Assembly: GCF_009208555.1 (NCBI RefSeq)
Contig: NZ_WFLI01000037.1
Span: 1 to 64,000, forward strand
Direction of reading: 5' to 3'
Length of the DNA stretch: 64,000 bases
From: Janthinobacterium violaceinigrum
GTDB lineage: Bacteria > Pseudomonadota > Gammaproteobacteria > Burkholderiales > Burkholderiaceae_D
The notes beneath the pieces are model-generated. The model did not search any database. It saw only the letters and a list, made by a program, of their open reading frames with translations, and was not told where the DNA came from. Of this stretch, positions 9,632-19,578 are shown piece by piece. Made by a program: the position numbers and the translations under genes. Every line of letters starts with the position of its first letter. Position 1 is the stretch's first letter.

Positions 9632-11161
9632 TTATTCTTCGCGGCGCAGATGCGGGAACAGCAGGACGTCGCGGATGTTCGGCGAATCCGTGATGATCAT
9701 CATCAGGCGGTCGATGCCGATGCCGCAGCCGCCGGCTGGCGGCATGCCGTATTCCAGTGCGCGGATGTAGTCGGCGTCGTAGAACATCGCCTCTTCATCG
9801 CCGGCATCCTTGGCGGCTACCTGGGCCAGGAAGCGGGCCGACTGGTCTTCCGCGTCGTTCAACTCGGAGAAGCCGTTGGCGATTTCGCGGCCCACCATGA
9901 ACAGCTCGAAGCGTTCCGTGATGCCGGCCACCGTGTCGGAAGCGCGCGCCAGCGGCGACACTTCGACCGGGTAGTCGATGATGTAGGTCGGTTCCCACAG
10001 CTGCGCTTCTGCCGTCTCTTCGAACAGCGCCAGTTGCAGCGCGCCCAGGCCGGCCGTGGCGAACGGCTTGACGCCGAACTTTTTCAGTTCTTCCTTGATG
10101 AATTCCGCATCGTTCAGCTGCTCCGGCGTGTAGCCGGGCGCGTACTTGTTGATCGCTTCGACGATGGTCAGGCGGTGGAACGGTTTTGCCAGGTCCAGCT
10201 CGCGGCCGCCGTAGGTCAGGGTGGCGGTGCCGTGCGCGTCGATGGCGGCCTGGCGGATGACGGCTTCCGTGAAGTCCATCAGCCATTTGTAGTCGGTGTA
10301 GGCCGCGTAGAATTCCATCATCGTGAATTCAGGGTTGTGACGGATCGACACGCCTTCGTTGCGGAAGTTGCGGTTGATCTCGAACACGCGGTCGAAGCCG
10401 CCCACGACCAGGCGCTTCAGGTACAGCTCCGGCGCGATGCGCAGGAACATCTGCATGTCCAGCGCATTGTGGTGGGTGATGAACGGTTTTGCCGCGGCGC
10501 CGCCAGGGATGGTGTGCAGCATCGGCGTTTCCACTTCCATGAACTCGTTCTTTTCCATGAAGCGGCGGATCGACGAGATGGCGGCGGTGCGGGCCTTGAA
10601 GGTGCGGCGCGTCTCTTCGTTCATGATCAGGTCGACGTAGCGCTGGCGGTACTTCGTTTCCTGGTCGGCCAGGCCGTGGAATTTGTCCGGCAGCGGGCGC
10701 AGCGACTTGGTGATCAGGCGCAGTTCCGTGACCTTGATGGTCAGTTCGTCCGTCTTGGTCTTGAACAGGGTGCCTTGCACGCCCAGGATATCGCCCAGGT
10801 CGTAGTGGTGCAGGGCGGCCATGGCCGCTTCGCCCGTGAGATCAAGGGTGGCGTAGATCTGGATGCGGCCGTCGGCTTTCGGGCCGGAAGCGTCCTGCAG
10901 GGTGGCGAAAGCGGCTTTCTTGCCTGCTTCGCGCTTGAGCATCATGCGGCCGGCCAGCACCACGTGTACGGGGTTCTCTTCCAGCTCTTCGCGCGTCTTG
11001 CCGTCGTACTGCGCGTGCAGATCGGCCGCCTTGTGCTCCGGGCGGAAATCGTTCGGGAAGGCGACGCCTTGTTCGCGCAGTGCGGCCAGCTTGACGCGGC
11101 GCTCGGCGATGATCTTGTTTTCATCGGGGGCGGCGGCTTGTTCTTGGATATCCGTAGTCAT
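9632..11161 (-). CDS. lysS: Lysyl-tRNA synthetase, class II
   Basis: A 509-residue cytoplasmic enzyme that charges tRNA-Lys. The N-terminal OB-fold anticodon-binding domain ([24 protein letters not shown]) is followed by the class II catalytic core. Motif 2 is [20 protein letters not shown] and motif 3 is [12 protein letters not shown]. The length is typical. It lies downstream of prfB and a HAD phosphatase gene on the same strand; prfB-lysS is a conserved neighbourhood in proteobacteria. It ends at the shared bidirectional terminator. Confidence 0.97.
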   Translation of the reverse strand: MTTDIQEQAAAPDENKIIAERRVKLAALREQGVAFPNDFRPEHKAADLHAQYDGKTREELEENPVHVVLAGRMMLKREAGKKAAFATLQDASGPKADGRIQIYATLDLTGEAAMAALHHYDLGDILGVQGTLFKTKTDELTIKVTELRLITKSLRPLPDKFHGLADQETKYRQRYVDLIMNEETRRTFKARTAAISSIRRFMEKNEFMEVETPMLHTIPGGAAAKPFITHHNALDMQMFLRIAPELYLKRLVVGGFDRVFEINRNFRNEGVSIRHNPEFTMMEFYAAYTDYKWLMDFTEAVIRQAAIDAHGTATLTYGGRELDLAKPFHRLTIVEAINKYAPGYTPEQLNDAEFIKEELKKFGVKPFATAGLGALQLALFEETAEAQLWEPTYIIDYPVEVSPLARASDTVAGITERFELFMVGREIANGFSELNDAEDQSARFLAQVAAKDAGDEEAMFYDADYIRALEYGMPPAGGCGIGIDRLMMIITDSPNIRDVLLFPHLRREE

Positions 11162-11179
11162 GGTGTTCTTCGTTGTAGA

Positions 11180-11881
11180 TTATTGATGATGTGGTGCCAG
11201 CGCTGGCGCCACGCTGGCAAACAGTGCGTCGACGTCGAGCGCGGAGAAATCCGGCACGATGGCAATCACGTTGTCGAATGCGGCAAACGCTTCGGCCGGC
11301 AGGGTGGTGGTGAGCACCACGACGCGCATGCCGGCGCGCCGCGCCGCTTCCACGCCCAGGGGCGCGTCTTCAAAGACGATGCAGTGCTGCGGCAGCGCGC
11401 CGGCCAGCTGCGCGCCTTTCAGGAACACGTCCGGGTGCGGCTTGCCCCGTTCCACGTCGGCGGCGCCGACGATGGCGTCGAAGCGGTGGCGCAGGTCCAG
11501 GCCGTCGAGCGTGAACGCGATGTTCTCGTCCGGCGCGGCCGTGCCCACCACCAGTCCCACGCCGTCCCGGCGCGCGCTGGCGATCAAGGCGTCGAAACCG
11601 GCCACCGTGGCCAGGTGCGGGCCATACAGTTCGCGGTAAACGACTTCCTTTTCCGCCAGCAGGCTGGCATGGTCGGCATCCTCGCCCAGGTACTTGGCGA
11701 TGATTTCGCGGCCTTGCCGTCCCGCCGTGTCGCGGAAAAAGGCGTCCGCATCCAGCACATGGCCGTGGCGTTCAAAGAACGCCAGCCACGATGTCGTGTG
11801 GAAGGCCATGTTGTCGACGATCGTGCCATCCATGTCGAACAGGAAGGCGCGATGCGCCAGTGCCGGAGCGGAGCTGCCCAT
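11180..11881 (-). CDS. HAD-superfamily phosphatase (beta-phosphoglucomutase-like)
   Basis: A 233-residue HAD hydrolase, subfamily IA. Motif I is FLFDMDGTIVDN with the nucleophilic Asp, motif II is VVGTAAPDEN, and motifs III/IV are GKPHPDVFLKGAQ and VFEDAPLGVEAA. The helical cap between motifs I and II fits beta-phosphoglucomutase or sugar-phosphate phosphatases; the substrate is unknown. Its ATG overlaps the prfB stop by one base (TAATG), so it is translationally coupled to prfB. lysS starts 18 nt after its end, making a likely prfB-HAD-lysS operon. Confidence 0.88.
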   Translation of the reverse strand: MGSSAPALAHRAFLFDMDGTIVDNMAFHTTSWLAFFERHGHVLDADAFFRDTAGRQGREIIAKYLGEDADHASLLAEKEVVYRELYGPHLATVAGFDALIASARRDGVGLVVGTAAPDENIAFTLDGLDLRHRFDAIVGAADVERGKPHPDVFLKGAQLAGALPQHCIVFEDAPLGVEAARRAGMRVVVLTTTLPAEAFAAFDNVIAIVPDFSALDVDALFASVAPALAPHHQ

Positions 11882-12985
11882 TACACGCCTTGCTTGAGCG
11901 AGGCGGAAATGAACTCGTCGATGTCGCCATCGAGCACGCCCTTGGTATTGCCCGTTTCGAAGCCCGTGCGCAAGTCCTTGATGCGGGACTGGTCCAGCAC
12001 GTAGGAGCGGATCTGGTGGCCCCAGCCCACGTCCGTCTTCGAGTCTTCCAGCTTCTGCTGCTCGCTCATGCGCTTGCGCAGCTCATGTTCGTACAGTTTC
12101 GCTTTCAGCATTTCCATCGCTTCGGCGCGGTTGCGGTGCTGCGAACGGTCGTTCTGGCACTGCACCACGATGCCGGTCGGCGCATGGGTCATGCGGACGG
12201 CGGAGTCGGTTTTGTTGATGTGCTGACCACCGGCGCCCGACGCGCGGTAGGTGTCGACGCGGATGTCGGCCGGGTTGACGTCGATCTCGATCGAATCGTC
12301 GACTTCCGGGTACACGAACAGCGACGTAAACGAGGTGTGGCGGCCGTTGGCCGAGTCGAACGGCGACTTGCGCACCAGGCGGTGCACGCCCGTTTCCGTG
12401 CGCAGGAAGCCGTAGGCGTGATCGCCCTCGACCTTCAAGGTGGCCGTCTTGATGCCTGCCACCTCGCCGTCGGACTGCTCGAGGATCTCGACCTTGAAGC
12501 CCTTGCGTTCGCAGTAGCGCAGGTACTGGCGCAGCAGCATCGAGGCCCAGTCCTGGGCTTCCGTGCCGCCGGCGCCGGCCTGGATGTCGATGAAGCAGTT
12601 GTTCGGGTCCATCGGATTGTTGAACATCCGGCGGAACTCCATGCTTTCGATGACCTTGCGGATTTCCTGCACGTCCTGTTCGATCGCTTCGAGCGTCTCG
12701 TCGTCGCCTTCTTCGCGGGCCATGTCGAACAGGTCGCGGGTGTCGCGCAGGTCGGCATCGGCCTTGGTGAGCGTGAAGACGATGGCTTCCAGCGCCTTCT
12801 TCTCCTTGCCGAGGTCCTGGGCGCGCTTGGGATCGTTCCAGACGGTCGGATCTTCTAATTCTTCATTGACTTGCTCGAGTTTCTCCGACTTGACAGTGAA
12901 GTCAAAGATACCTCCGAAGTTCGGCTTCGCGGACCGTCAGGTCGTTGAGCAGGGCGGAGATGATATTGATGCGTTCGGCTTCCAT
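11881..12985 (-). CDS. prfB: Peptide chain release factor 2, with programmed +1 frameshift
   Basis: Two frames encode a 367-residue RF2, which releases peptides at UGA and UAA stops. The first frame (12985 down to 12905, [10 protein letters not shown]...RRYL, 27 codons) ends at an in-frame TGA at 12902-12904. Translation continues in the +1 frame from GAC at 12903 ([11 protein letters not shown]...) to the TAA at 11881. The RF2-specific SPF tripeptide ([11 protein letters not shown]) and the catalytic GGQ ([12 protein letters not shown]) are present. The length matches E. coli RF2 (365). The in-frame stop is autoregulation, not a pseudogene. Upstream on the minus strand is a 223-bp gap shared with cpdB. 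Confidence 0.96.
12901..12915 (-). promoter_or_regulatory. prfB: RF2 programmed +1 frameshift site
   Basis: On the minus strand this reads GGAGGTATCTTTGAC. An internal Shine-Dalgarno-like GGAGG sits a few bases before the slippery CTT-TGA-C, the arrangement known to make RF2 regulate its own synthesis. When RF2 is scarce, the ribosome pauses at UGA and slips +1. Confidence 0.95.
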
Positions 12986-13208
12986 AATGTTCTGGTCTTC
13001 TATGGTGAAATCAAACCCTGAATTATACGCGAGCGCGGCCCGTTTCCGCTGCCGCCGCGGCGCAATTGCTGCCGCAGAGGGCAATAAAATGACGATTTTG
13101 CTGTATTTGCGACAATATTTCGCCTGCTGCTGCAGGCGTTTTATGGCTTGATAGGGGCTGCCGTGCTGCGTATGATGCTGGCGATATTGTCTTTCCACAG
13201 GAATTCTC

Positions 13209-15254
13209 ATGTGCCACCCCCTGCGCCAACTTCCCCGTCTCGCCCTGTTACCGCTGCTGCTGGCCGGCTGCGGCGCCTTGCCGCCCGCCGCCACAGGGCC
13301 TGTGCACCCGCTGGTCGCCGCGCCCGCAGGTAGCAGCGCCACCCTGGCCCTGCTGGAGACGACGGACTTGCACGCCAATGTGCTCAGTTATGATTACTAC
13401 AAGCTGCAGGCGGAACCGTCGATCGGCCTGGAACGCACGGCGGCCCTGATCGCCCAGGCGCGGACCGAATTCCCGAACAACCTCCTGCTCGACAACGGCG
13501 ACACCATCCAGGGCACGGCCCTGGCCGACTACCAGGCATTGGTCAAACCGCTGGCTTGCGACCAGACCCTGGCCATCTACAAGGCCATGAACTTGCTGAA
13601 GGTCGATGGCGGCGGCATCGGCAACCATGAATTCAACTACGGCCTGGCGTTTTTGAGTCAGGTGACGGGCAACCGCTTCGACGTCGACAGCGTCGATGCG
13701 GCCAAGCCCCGCTGCGCGGGCCCCCAGTTTCCGCAAGTGCTGGCCAACGTCTACAGCGTCAGGAGCGGCAAGCCGCTGTTTGCCCCTTACCACATCATCG
13801 ACAAGCAGATCACGGCCACGGGCCCCGATGGCCAGCCCGTGACGAGCACCGTGAAGGTGGGCATCATCAGCTTTGCGCCGCCCACCATCATGGCCTGGGA
13901 CAAGCGCTGGCTGGAAGGCCGGGTCTACACGCAGGGCGTGCGCGAGACGGCGGAAAAATTCATCCCCGAGATGCGCGCCAAGGGCGCCGAACTGGTGGTG
14001 GCCATTTCGCACGGCGGCCTCGATGACAGCCCGTATTCGCCGACCATGGAAAACGGCAATTACTACCTGTCGCAAGTGCCGGGCGTGGACGCCATGCTGA
14101 TCGGCCACTCGCACCAGCTGTTCCCGAACGCGGCCAGCACCGTGCCGCAGTTCAATCTGCCCGGCGTCGACAAGGTCAAGGGGCTGGTCAACGGCGTGCC
14201 CACCGTGATGGCCAATTTGTGGGGCAAGCACCTGGGCGTGATCGGTTTGCGCCTGCGCCACGACGGCAGGCAGTGGGTCGTCGACAAGGCGCAGACCACG
14301 GTGGAAGCGCGCGGCATCCAGAACGCGGACAAGAGTTACGTCCAGCCCGATGCGGCCATCGCCGCACTGGTGGCGGAGGAACACGCGGCGACGATCGCCT
14401 ACGTGCAGACGCCCGTGGGCGCCACGGACTTCCGCATGTCGACGTATTTTGCCGACGTGGGCGACGTCAGCGCCATCGAAGTGGTGAACCAGGCGCAAGC
14501 GGGCTACCTGGCCGCCTACGTGAAGGCGAACCTGCCGCAGTACGCGCAGCTGCCCGTGCTGTCGATGTCCTCGCCGTTCAAGAGCGGCTCGGCCGGCGTA
14601 TCCGACTACACGGACGTCAAGGCGGGCAATGTGGCGCTGAACAACGCGGCCGACCTGTACCTGTATCCGAACGCGCTGTACGGCGTGAAGATGAATGGCG
14701 CGGAACTGAAGGCGTGGCTGGAACAGTCGGCGCGGCGCTTCAATACCATCGATGTCAACAAGACCGAGCCGCAGGAACTGGTCAACACGGCCCACCCCAG
14801 CTACAACTTCGACGCGATCACCAGCGCCGACGTGCGCTACCAGATCGACGTCACGCAGCCGCCGGGCCAGCGCATCAAGGCACTGACGTACAAGGGCAAG
14901 CCGGTGGGGGCGGACCAGGAATTCCTGATCGCGACAAATAACTACCGCGCCAGCGGCGGCGGCAATTTCCCTGGCCTGGACGGCAGCAAGACGGTGGTGG
15001 CCTCGCCCGACAACAACCGCGAACTGCTGATCGCCTACGTCACGCAGGAGAAAAACCTGACGCGCGCGAAAAACGGCTCGGCGCGCAGCTGGACCTTTGC
15101 CAGAGCCGCCACCAAGGGTCCCGTGGTCTTCCACTCGGCGCCGAACGTGATCGACCTGGCGAAAGCGGCCGGCATCGACAACGTCAGGCAGCTAAAGCTG
15201 GACGATAGCGCGGGCAAGGGCTTTGCGCTGTACCAGCTCGACCTGTCGAAGTGA
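13209..15254 (+). CDS. cpdB: 2',3'-cyclic-nucleotide 2'-phosphodiesterase/3'-nucleotidase, lipoprotein
   Basis: A 681-residue bifunctional periplasmic nucleotidase that degrades 2',3'-cyclic nucleotides and 3'-nucleotides for scavenging. A lipoprotein signal ends at LLAGC (Cys21), so it is probably membrane-anchored, unlike soluble E. coli CpdB. The metallophosphoesterase core shows LLETTDLHAN, LLLDNGDTIQG, GIGNHEFNYG, SHGGLDD and IGHSHQLFP, the five metal-binding blocks. The C-terminal 5'-nucleotidase domain includes YDTD-type substrate segments (SDYTDVKAGN, ATNNYRASGGGNFPG). An AGGAATTC lies just before the ATG. It overlaps the next gene at TGATG. Confidence 0.94.
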   Translation: MCHPLRQLPRLALLPLLLAGCGALPPAATGPVHPLVAAPAGSSATLALLETTDLHANVLSYDYYKLQAEPSIGLERTAALIAQARTEFPNNLLLDNGDTIQGTALADYQALVKPLACDQTLAIYKAMNLLKVDGGGIGNHEFNYGLAFLSQVTGNRFDVDSVDAAKPRCAGPQFPQVLANVYSVRSGKPLFAPYHIIDKQITATGPDGQPVTSTVKVGIISFAPPTIMAWDKRWLEGRVYTQGVRETAEKFIPEMRAKGAELVVAISHGGLDDSPYSPTMENGNYYLSQVPGVDAMLIGHSHQLFPNAASTVPQFNLPGVDKVKGLVNGVPTVMANLWGKHLGVIGLRLRHDGRQWVVDKAQTTVEARGIQNADKSYVQPDAAIAALVAEEHAATIAYVQTPVGATDFRMSTYFADVGDVSAIEVVNQAQAGYLAAYVKANLPQYAQLPVLSMSSPFKSGSAGVSDYTDVKAGNVALNNAADLYLYPNALYGVKMNGAELKAWLEQSARRFNTIDVNKTEPQELVNTAHPSYNFDAITSADVRYQIDVTQPPGQRIKALTYKGKPVGADQEFLIATNNYRASGGGNFPGLDGSKTVVASPDNNRELLIAYVTQEKNLTRAKNGSARSWTFARAATKGPVVFHSAPNVIDLAKAAGIDNVRQLKLDDSAGKGFALYQLDLSK

Positions 15255-15748
15255 TGCTGGCGGCCTGGCTGCTGGCGGCAGCGCTGGCGACACCCGTGGC
15301 GGCTCCGGCTCCGGCAACGGACGTCACGGTCCGGGCCAAGGCGCTGATGCGCGCGGGGACGGCGTCCCAGCCGCAGGCGCGCGTCCTGTTCGCGCAGGCG
15401 GCGGGGCAGGGCAGCGGTCCTGCCGCCTACTACCTGGGCTTGATGTTCAAGAATGGCATGGGCGGCCCGCAGGACGGCGCCGCGGCGCTGCACTGGCTGG
15501 AGCAGGCCGCGCAGCGCGGCGTGGCGCCGGCCATGTTCGTCCTGGCGAACATGCTGCAGGACAGCGATGCGGCCAGGGCGCGCTACTGGCTCGACGGGGC
15601 CTGCGACCTCGAGTACCCGGAAGCGCTGCAGCAGAAATCCGTCGCCGTGGGCGAGGGCCGCATGGGCTACGCGCACAGTGAGGAGCAGGCGGCCCTGTAT
15701 TTGAAAATGGCCACGCACGCGATGGGGCACCGGGCCGCGGAACCGTGA
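15254..15748 (+). CDS. Sel1-repeat/TPR-like exported protein
   Basis: A 164-residue protein with an N-terminal hydrophobic signal (MLAAWLLAAALATPVAAPAPA). Three degenerate Sel1-like helical repeats follow, clearest at AAYYLGLMFKNGMGG...ALHWLEQAAQRGVAPAMFVLANML and YWLDGACDLEYPEAL. Sel1 repeats mediate protein-protein contacts. The ATG overlaps the cpdB stop (TGATG), so it is translationally coupled; a GTG one codon upstream is also possible. No specific partner is known. Confidence 0.8.
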   Translation: MLAAWLLAAALATPVAAPAPATDVTVRAKALMRAGTASQPQARVLFAQAAGQGSGPAAYYLGLMFKNGMGGPQDGAAALHWLEQAAQRGVAPAMFVLANMLQDSDAARARYWLDGACDLEYPEALQQKSVAVGEGRMGYAHSEEQAALYLKMATHAMGHRAAEP

Positions 15749-15967
15749 GGGCACGGCCCGGGCATCCAGGGTGGCCTGTTGCAATTTACATGTAGCGAAG
15801 GAATCGTTTATTTTTGATCGGAAATATTAATTCTTCACAATAATTGTTAAGTCTTATATTTTCTGGCACTGGTCGCTCATTTGACGGTCGTTATTGGTTT
15901 TTTTGAAAAAATATATGGCAGTATTGCCTGGTGTTTTTTTATTAACTCTATAACTCCGGGAGTACAT
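15749..15967 (+). promoter_or_regulatory. AT-rich leader before the heparinase-like gene
   Basis: About 220 bp, with a sharp drop in GC between 15795 and 15950 (runs such as TTTATTTTTGATC and TTTTTTTATTAAC). Such composition is typical of promoter/leader DNA here, but I could not fix one -35/-10 pair. No coding potential is seen. Confidence 0.45.
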
Positions 15968-18900
15968 GTGTACAGTCAAATGCTGAATCAGCAGACCACC
16001 TTGGCGAATGCCCGCCGCAGCGGTCTCCCTTTCTTTTCCAGCAAAATGGCGCATGCCGTGTCGGGCATGCTATTCCTGCTGGCTTCTTCCGCGATGGCGC
16101 AATTGCCCGCGCCTGTCAAACAGGGACATCCACGGCTATTTGCCAATCAGGCCAGTTTCGATGCGCTGAAACCGCAATTGCCGAACCTGCCCGCCGCATT
16201 TCCCGCCGCCGGCGGCAGCATCAGCCTGGACTTGCTTGCCAAGCGCAAGGATCCGCTCGATAACGTCGACCAGGCGGTTTTTGGCGAATTCAGTTCGACC
16301 CGCAATGCCTTTTTTATCCGCCATGTTGATTCCTACGACGTGCCTGTCGGCGCGGCGGCGGACAGTATCGGTTTCCAGGTCGGTTTCCAGGTCAATGGCC
16401 TGCCCCAGTATCTGTCGGTGGCCCGCGTCGATTTAAAACCCGACGTCTGGTCGACTATCCAATTGTCATGGAATAGCCAGACCCATAAAATCATCCTGAA
16501 GGTCAACGGTATTGTCGTGCCAATTGGCTGGAGAACGGTCGATGGCACGGGCGCCACTGCGCCGATCGAATGGAAGGCCGATGGACAAATCACCAGGATT
16601 GCCATGCGGCGTAATGAAACCATGCGCAATTTCCGCTTGTTCGATAGCGGCGGGCAGGAATTATGGCAGGCGCCGGCGATGGATGCGCTGCTCAATAATG
16701 CATGGTACGACTTCGTGGAGCGCGTCAATGGCCGGGTGGCCACGATTCAGGCCTGTCCGCTGATTCCCGTCTCCCAGCCCGTGCCCGACCTTTGCAACGT
16801 GGCCACGGGCAGCCGCGGCACGATTTATGAAAGTGCGCAGATGCTGGCCATGGCATACCGCCTGACGGGCAATGCGAAGTATCTGGACGGCGCCCTGAAT
16901 TACCTGGACAAGCTGCTGGTGACCCCGCCCGTTTCCGGCGGAGAGTGGTCGTCGGGCGGACGGGTGGGCGCCATGGGCATCCTGTACGACTGGCTGTTTG
17001 CGGAAATGGGCGCCCGCGCCGTTCCCGACGCCGTGGGCTTCGGCACCTACCGCGACCTGACGGCGCAGAGAATCAAGGAAACGATCGCCGCGGATACGGG
17101 CAAGGGCTATGAAAACCTGTATGTCTCGATGTGCGGCTACCAGCCGCTGTATATCACCAGCACCAGCTTTGATTGCAAGAAAAAGCCCGTGTATGAACAG
17201 TGGGACCGCAGCGAATCGAAGCCTTCCATTGCCAATTTCTATATCAGCGGCCACCCGTTCAGCGCCGTCAATAATGCCACGGTGGGCTTGCTGGCCATCG
17301 TCGACGAGCATCCGGAAGTATTGCCGATGATCGAAACGTCGTATGCGCACTATGAAAAGGGCTTTCTTGCGGCACGCGCCCTGATTTCAGTCGATGGCGG
17401 TCACCACATGGGTTTTGCCTATGGCGTATCGAGCATCCCCGAGCGCCTGCTGCTATGGCGCAGCGCGCTGGAAAACACGGGAACGGCGCCCCTGCTGCAG
17501 GCCGACTGGCAATCCAGGCTGATTTATCCCTATATCTACGGCTTGCGCCATGACGGCAGCTTTCCCGCCAGCGGCGATAATTTCACGACACACGTCAGCG
17601 GCAGCCTGATCGGACAACTGGCGCTTGGCGCAGTGGCCGATACGGGCGATGGCGTGGCGGGGAAGTTTTATCGCGATCATGTGCTCGCGACGCGCAGTTC
17701 GCACGCCGCCTTGATCATGGAACGGCTGTTGTGGCCCGTCCAGCTGCCCACGGCTCCGTTGGAATCGCTGGAATTGTCGCGCCATTTCAGGACGTCGGGC
17801 CAGGTGCTGATGCGCGATACCTGGGACTATGCGAATGCCACGCTGCTGGAATTCAAATCGACTTCCTTTATCGCGGAAAATCACCAGCACTTCGATCAGA
17901 ACAGTTTTACGCTCAATTACAAGGCACCGCTGCTGCTCGACACGGGCTTGTATGAAGAATATGGCAGCAGCCACTGGTGGAATTACTACACGCGCAGCAT
18001 TGCCCATAACACGCTGCTGATCTTCGACAAGAACGAGCGTTTTACGCGCGGCGAGAATGAATTCAGCAATGACGGCGGTCAATGGTTCTATGCGCCGAAA
18101 CAGGGCTATCCGACGATAGAGGAAATCAGTCCGGCGGGACCGAATGCGCTCGACGGCATTGTCCGCTACGAAAATACGCCGCAATATACCTACACCAGCG
18201 GCAACGCAAGCAAGGCCTATGCTTCCAGCAAGCTCGACATGGCGAATGGCTTCGTGCGCAATGTGCTGTTCCTGCGCTCGCCATCGTTCTGGGGCAAGCC
18301 GGTCACCGTGGTTTTCGATAGCGTGCGCAGCAAGCAGGCCTTGCCGGCCACCTTCCTGCTGCATACGGCAAAAGATCCCGTCTCCGCCGCGGCGGGCGTG
18401 GCGGCGCTGGGCAATGGCCAGTACCAGCTTGGCTACCAGCCGGGCCAGGAGCGTGTCGTCACCGTCCGCAACGGCGGCGGCATGCTGACGGTGCAGACGA
18501 TCTTGCCGCTCAATGCCAGCGTGCGCAAGGTGGGCGGCGCACAGGAAGGGGGCAATGGCTGCGCGCAAACGGATCTCGTGACGGGCGCGGCGGCCGGCAA
18601 CGGCGCCGATTGCCGTTTCACCGTGCGCCGGCGCCAGGCCGATGGCAGTTATCTGTGGCGCAATCAGACGGCGGCGGCCAGCGCGCAGCAATCCTCGTCC
18701 ACGGATGTAGGCGCCTGGCGCCTCGAGGTGACGGCGCCTGCCGCGCCGGCGCTGAATGCGCCCGAATACTTCCTGCATGTGCTGGCCGTTGCCGACAATG
18801 ATGGCGGCGCGGGGCCAGCCGCTGCGCCGGGCGCGACGCGGCTGCTGGCGGCAGCCAACACGGAAGCCTTGCTGCTGGGCGGGCAATTGCATGCCTTGTT

Positions 18901-19108
18901 CAACCGCGACGCGGCGCCCGCTGCCCGCATGGACTGGGTCTCCACCCTGGCCAGCGGCGCCGTCATCGCCACCGGGCTGAAACCGGGCGCGCACTATGCC
19001 TTGACGTCGGCGCCAGCGGCCAGCGGCTATGCCTGGAGCCTGGTCGAGGCGGCGGCAGGATCAGGCACCCATGCGAGCTCGGACCAGGGTGTGCTGAGCA
19101 TCGACTAG
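15968..19108 (+). CDS. Heparinase II/III-family polysaccharide lyase with N-terminal LamG-like module, about 1046 aa
   Basis: A large exported protein with a signal peptide ending near ASSAMAQ. After it comes a beta-rich concanavalin/LamG-like segment at about residues 80-230 (VGFQVNGLPQYLSVARVDLKPD, IILKVNGIVVPIGW), then an alpha-helical barrel (about 250-600). The heparinase II/III catalytic-type region follows at about 636-720 (ENHQHFDQNSF, LLLDTGLYEEYG, YTRSIAHNTLLIFDK) and a C-terminal beta domain. These His/Tyr-containing blocks fit lyases that cleave uronic-acid polymers. The substrate is unknown. GGGAG is spaced 5 nt before the GTG at 15968, which favours that start; the ATG at 15980 is the alternative. 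Confidence 0.8.
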   Translation: MYSQMLNQQTTLANARRSGLPFFSSKMAHAVSGMLFLLASSAMAQLPAPVKQGHPRLFANQASFDALKPQLPNLPAAFPAAGGSISLDLLAKRKDPLDNVDQAVFGEFSSTRNAFFIRHVDSYDVPVGAAADSIGFQVGFQVNGLPQYLSVARVDLKPDVWSTIQLSWNSQTHKIILKVNGIVVPIGWRTVDGTGATAPIEWKADGQITRIAMRRNETMRNFRLFDSGGQELWQAPAMDALLNNAWYDFVERVNGRVATIQACPLIPVSQPVPDLCNVATGSRGTIYESAQMLAMAYRLTGNAKYLDGALNYLDKLLVTPPVSGGEWSSGGRVGAMGILYDWLFAEMGARAVPDAVGFGTYRDLTAQRIKETIAADTGKGYENLYVSMCGYQPLYITSTSFDCKKKPVYEQWDRSESKPSIANFYISGHPFSAVNNATVGLLAIVDEHPEVLPMIETSYAHYEKGFLAARALISVDGGHHMGFAYGVSSIPERLLLWRSALENTGTAPLLQADWQSRLIYPYIYGLRHDGSFPASGDNFTTHVSGSLIGQLALGAVADTGDGVAGKFYRDHVLATRSSHAALIMERLLWPVQLPTAPLESLELSRHFRTSGQVLMRDTWDYANATLLEFKSTSFIAENHQHFDQNSFTLNYKAPLLLDTGLYEEYGSSHWWNYYTRSIAHNTLLIFDKNERFTRGENEFSNDGGQWFYAPKQGYPTIEEISPAGPNALDGIVRYENTPQYTYTSGNASKAYASSKLDMANGFVRNVLFLRSPSFWGKPVTVVFDSVRSKQALPATFLLHTAKDPVSAAAGVAALGNGQYQLGYQPGQERVVTVRNGGGMLTVQTILPLNASVRKVGGAQEGGNGCAQTDLVTGAAAGNGADCRFTVRRRQADGSYLWRNQTAAASAQQSSSTDVGAWRLEVTAPAAPALNAPEYFLHVLAVADNDGGAGPAAAPGATRLLAAANTEALLLGGQLHALFNRDAAPAARMDWVSTLASGAVIATGLKPGAHYALTSAPAASGYAWSLVEAAAGSGTHASSDQGVLSID

Positions 19109-19128
19109 CCGGGCGCAGGCCGGCGGAC

Positions 19129-19554
19129 TCAGGCAGTCTGTCCGGCCGCTTCTTCCTTCTTCGTCCTGGTCCGCAGGCTGGCTGCCGCCTCGCCGATGGC
19201 GAGCGGGTCGCGCGACAAGATGGCCGCGCCCAGGTCGACCAGCCTGGCCGCCGCGCCGATGGCGGCTTTCACGTCGGCGATGCGCTTGAGCTGTGCCTTG
19301 CCCTTGGCGATGGCGCCCTCGATCTCGCCGCGCGCCTGCTGCGCCCCCTCGGCCGCCAGATAAATGCCATATGCGCGGAACAGGGCCACCATCTGGTCCA
19401 GGTGGTTTTCATATTGTTCCAGCAAGGTGCGTTCGTCCGGCGTCAGCGCCTCCCGTTCGCGGATGCGCAATTCCAGCACCAGGCTCGATGCCTGCGCCAG
19501 GCTGTCGGCGATGGCATAGCTCTGGTCTTTCGTCAGTTCGGTCAGTCGGGCCAT
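19129..19554 (-). CDS. Hypothetical helical protein, 141 aa
   Basis: A small, almost wholly alpha-helical protein without a signal peptide (MARLTELTKDQSYAIADS...), ending in a charged tail (RTRTKKEEAAGQTA). The inner ATG is chosen over one 8 codons earlier because GGAG lies at proper spacing before it. It follows the unknown lipoprotein gene by 24 nt, so the two are likely one operon and may work together. Family not recognised. Confidence 0.7.
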   Translation of the reverse strand: MARLTELTKDQSYAIADSLAQASSLVLELRIREREALTPDERTLLEQYENHLDQMVALFRAYGIYLAAEGAQQARGEIEGAIAKGKAQLKRIADVKAAIGAAARLVDLGAAILSRDPLAIGEAAASLRTRTKKEEAAGQTA

Positions 19555-19578
19555 GGGATTCTCCGGTGGGCCTGCCAT

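Noticed and set aside
9650-12004. A 784-codon plus-strand frame opposite lysS, the HAD gene and prfB
   Set aside because: It spans three well-conserved minus-strand genes and translates to an Arg/Val/His-rich shadow with no domain.
12902-12985. Apparent short gene or frameshift error upstream of prfB
   Set aside because: It is the normal first segment of prfB, with the canonical slippery site and an internal Shine-Dalgarno.
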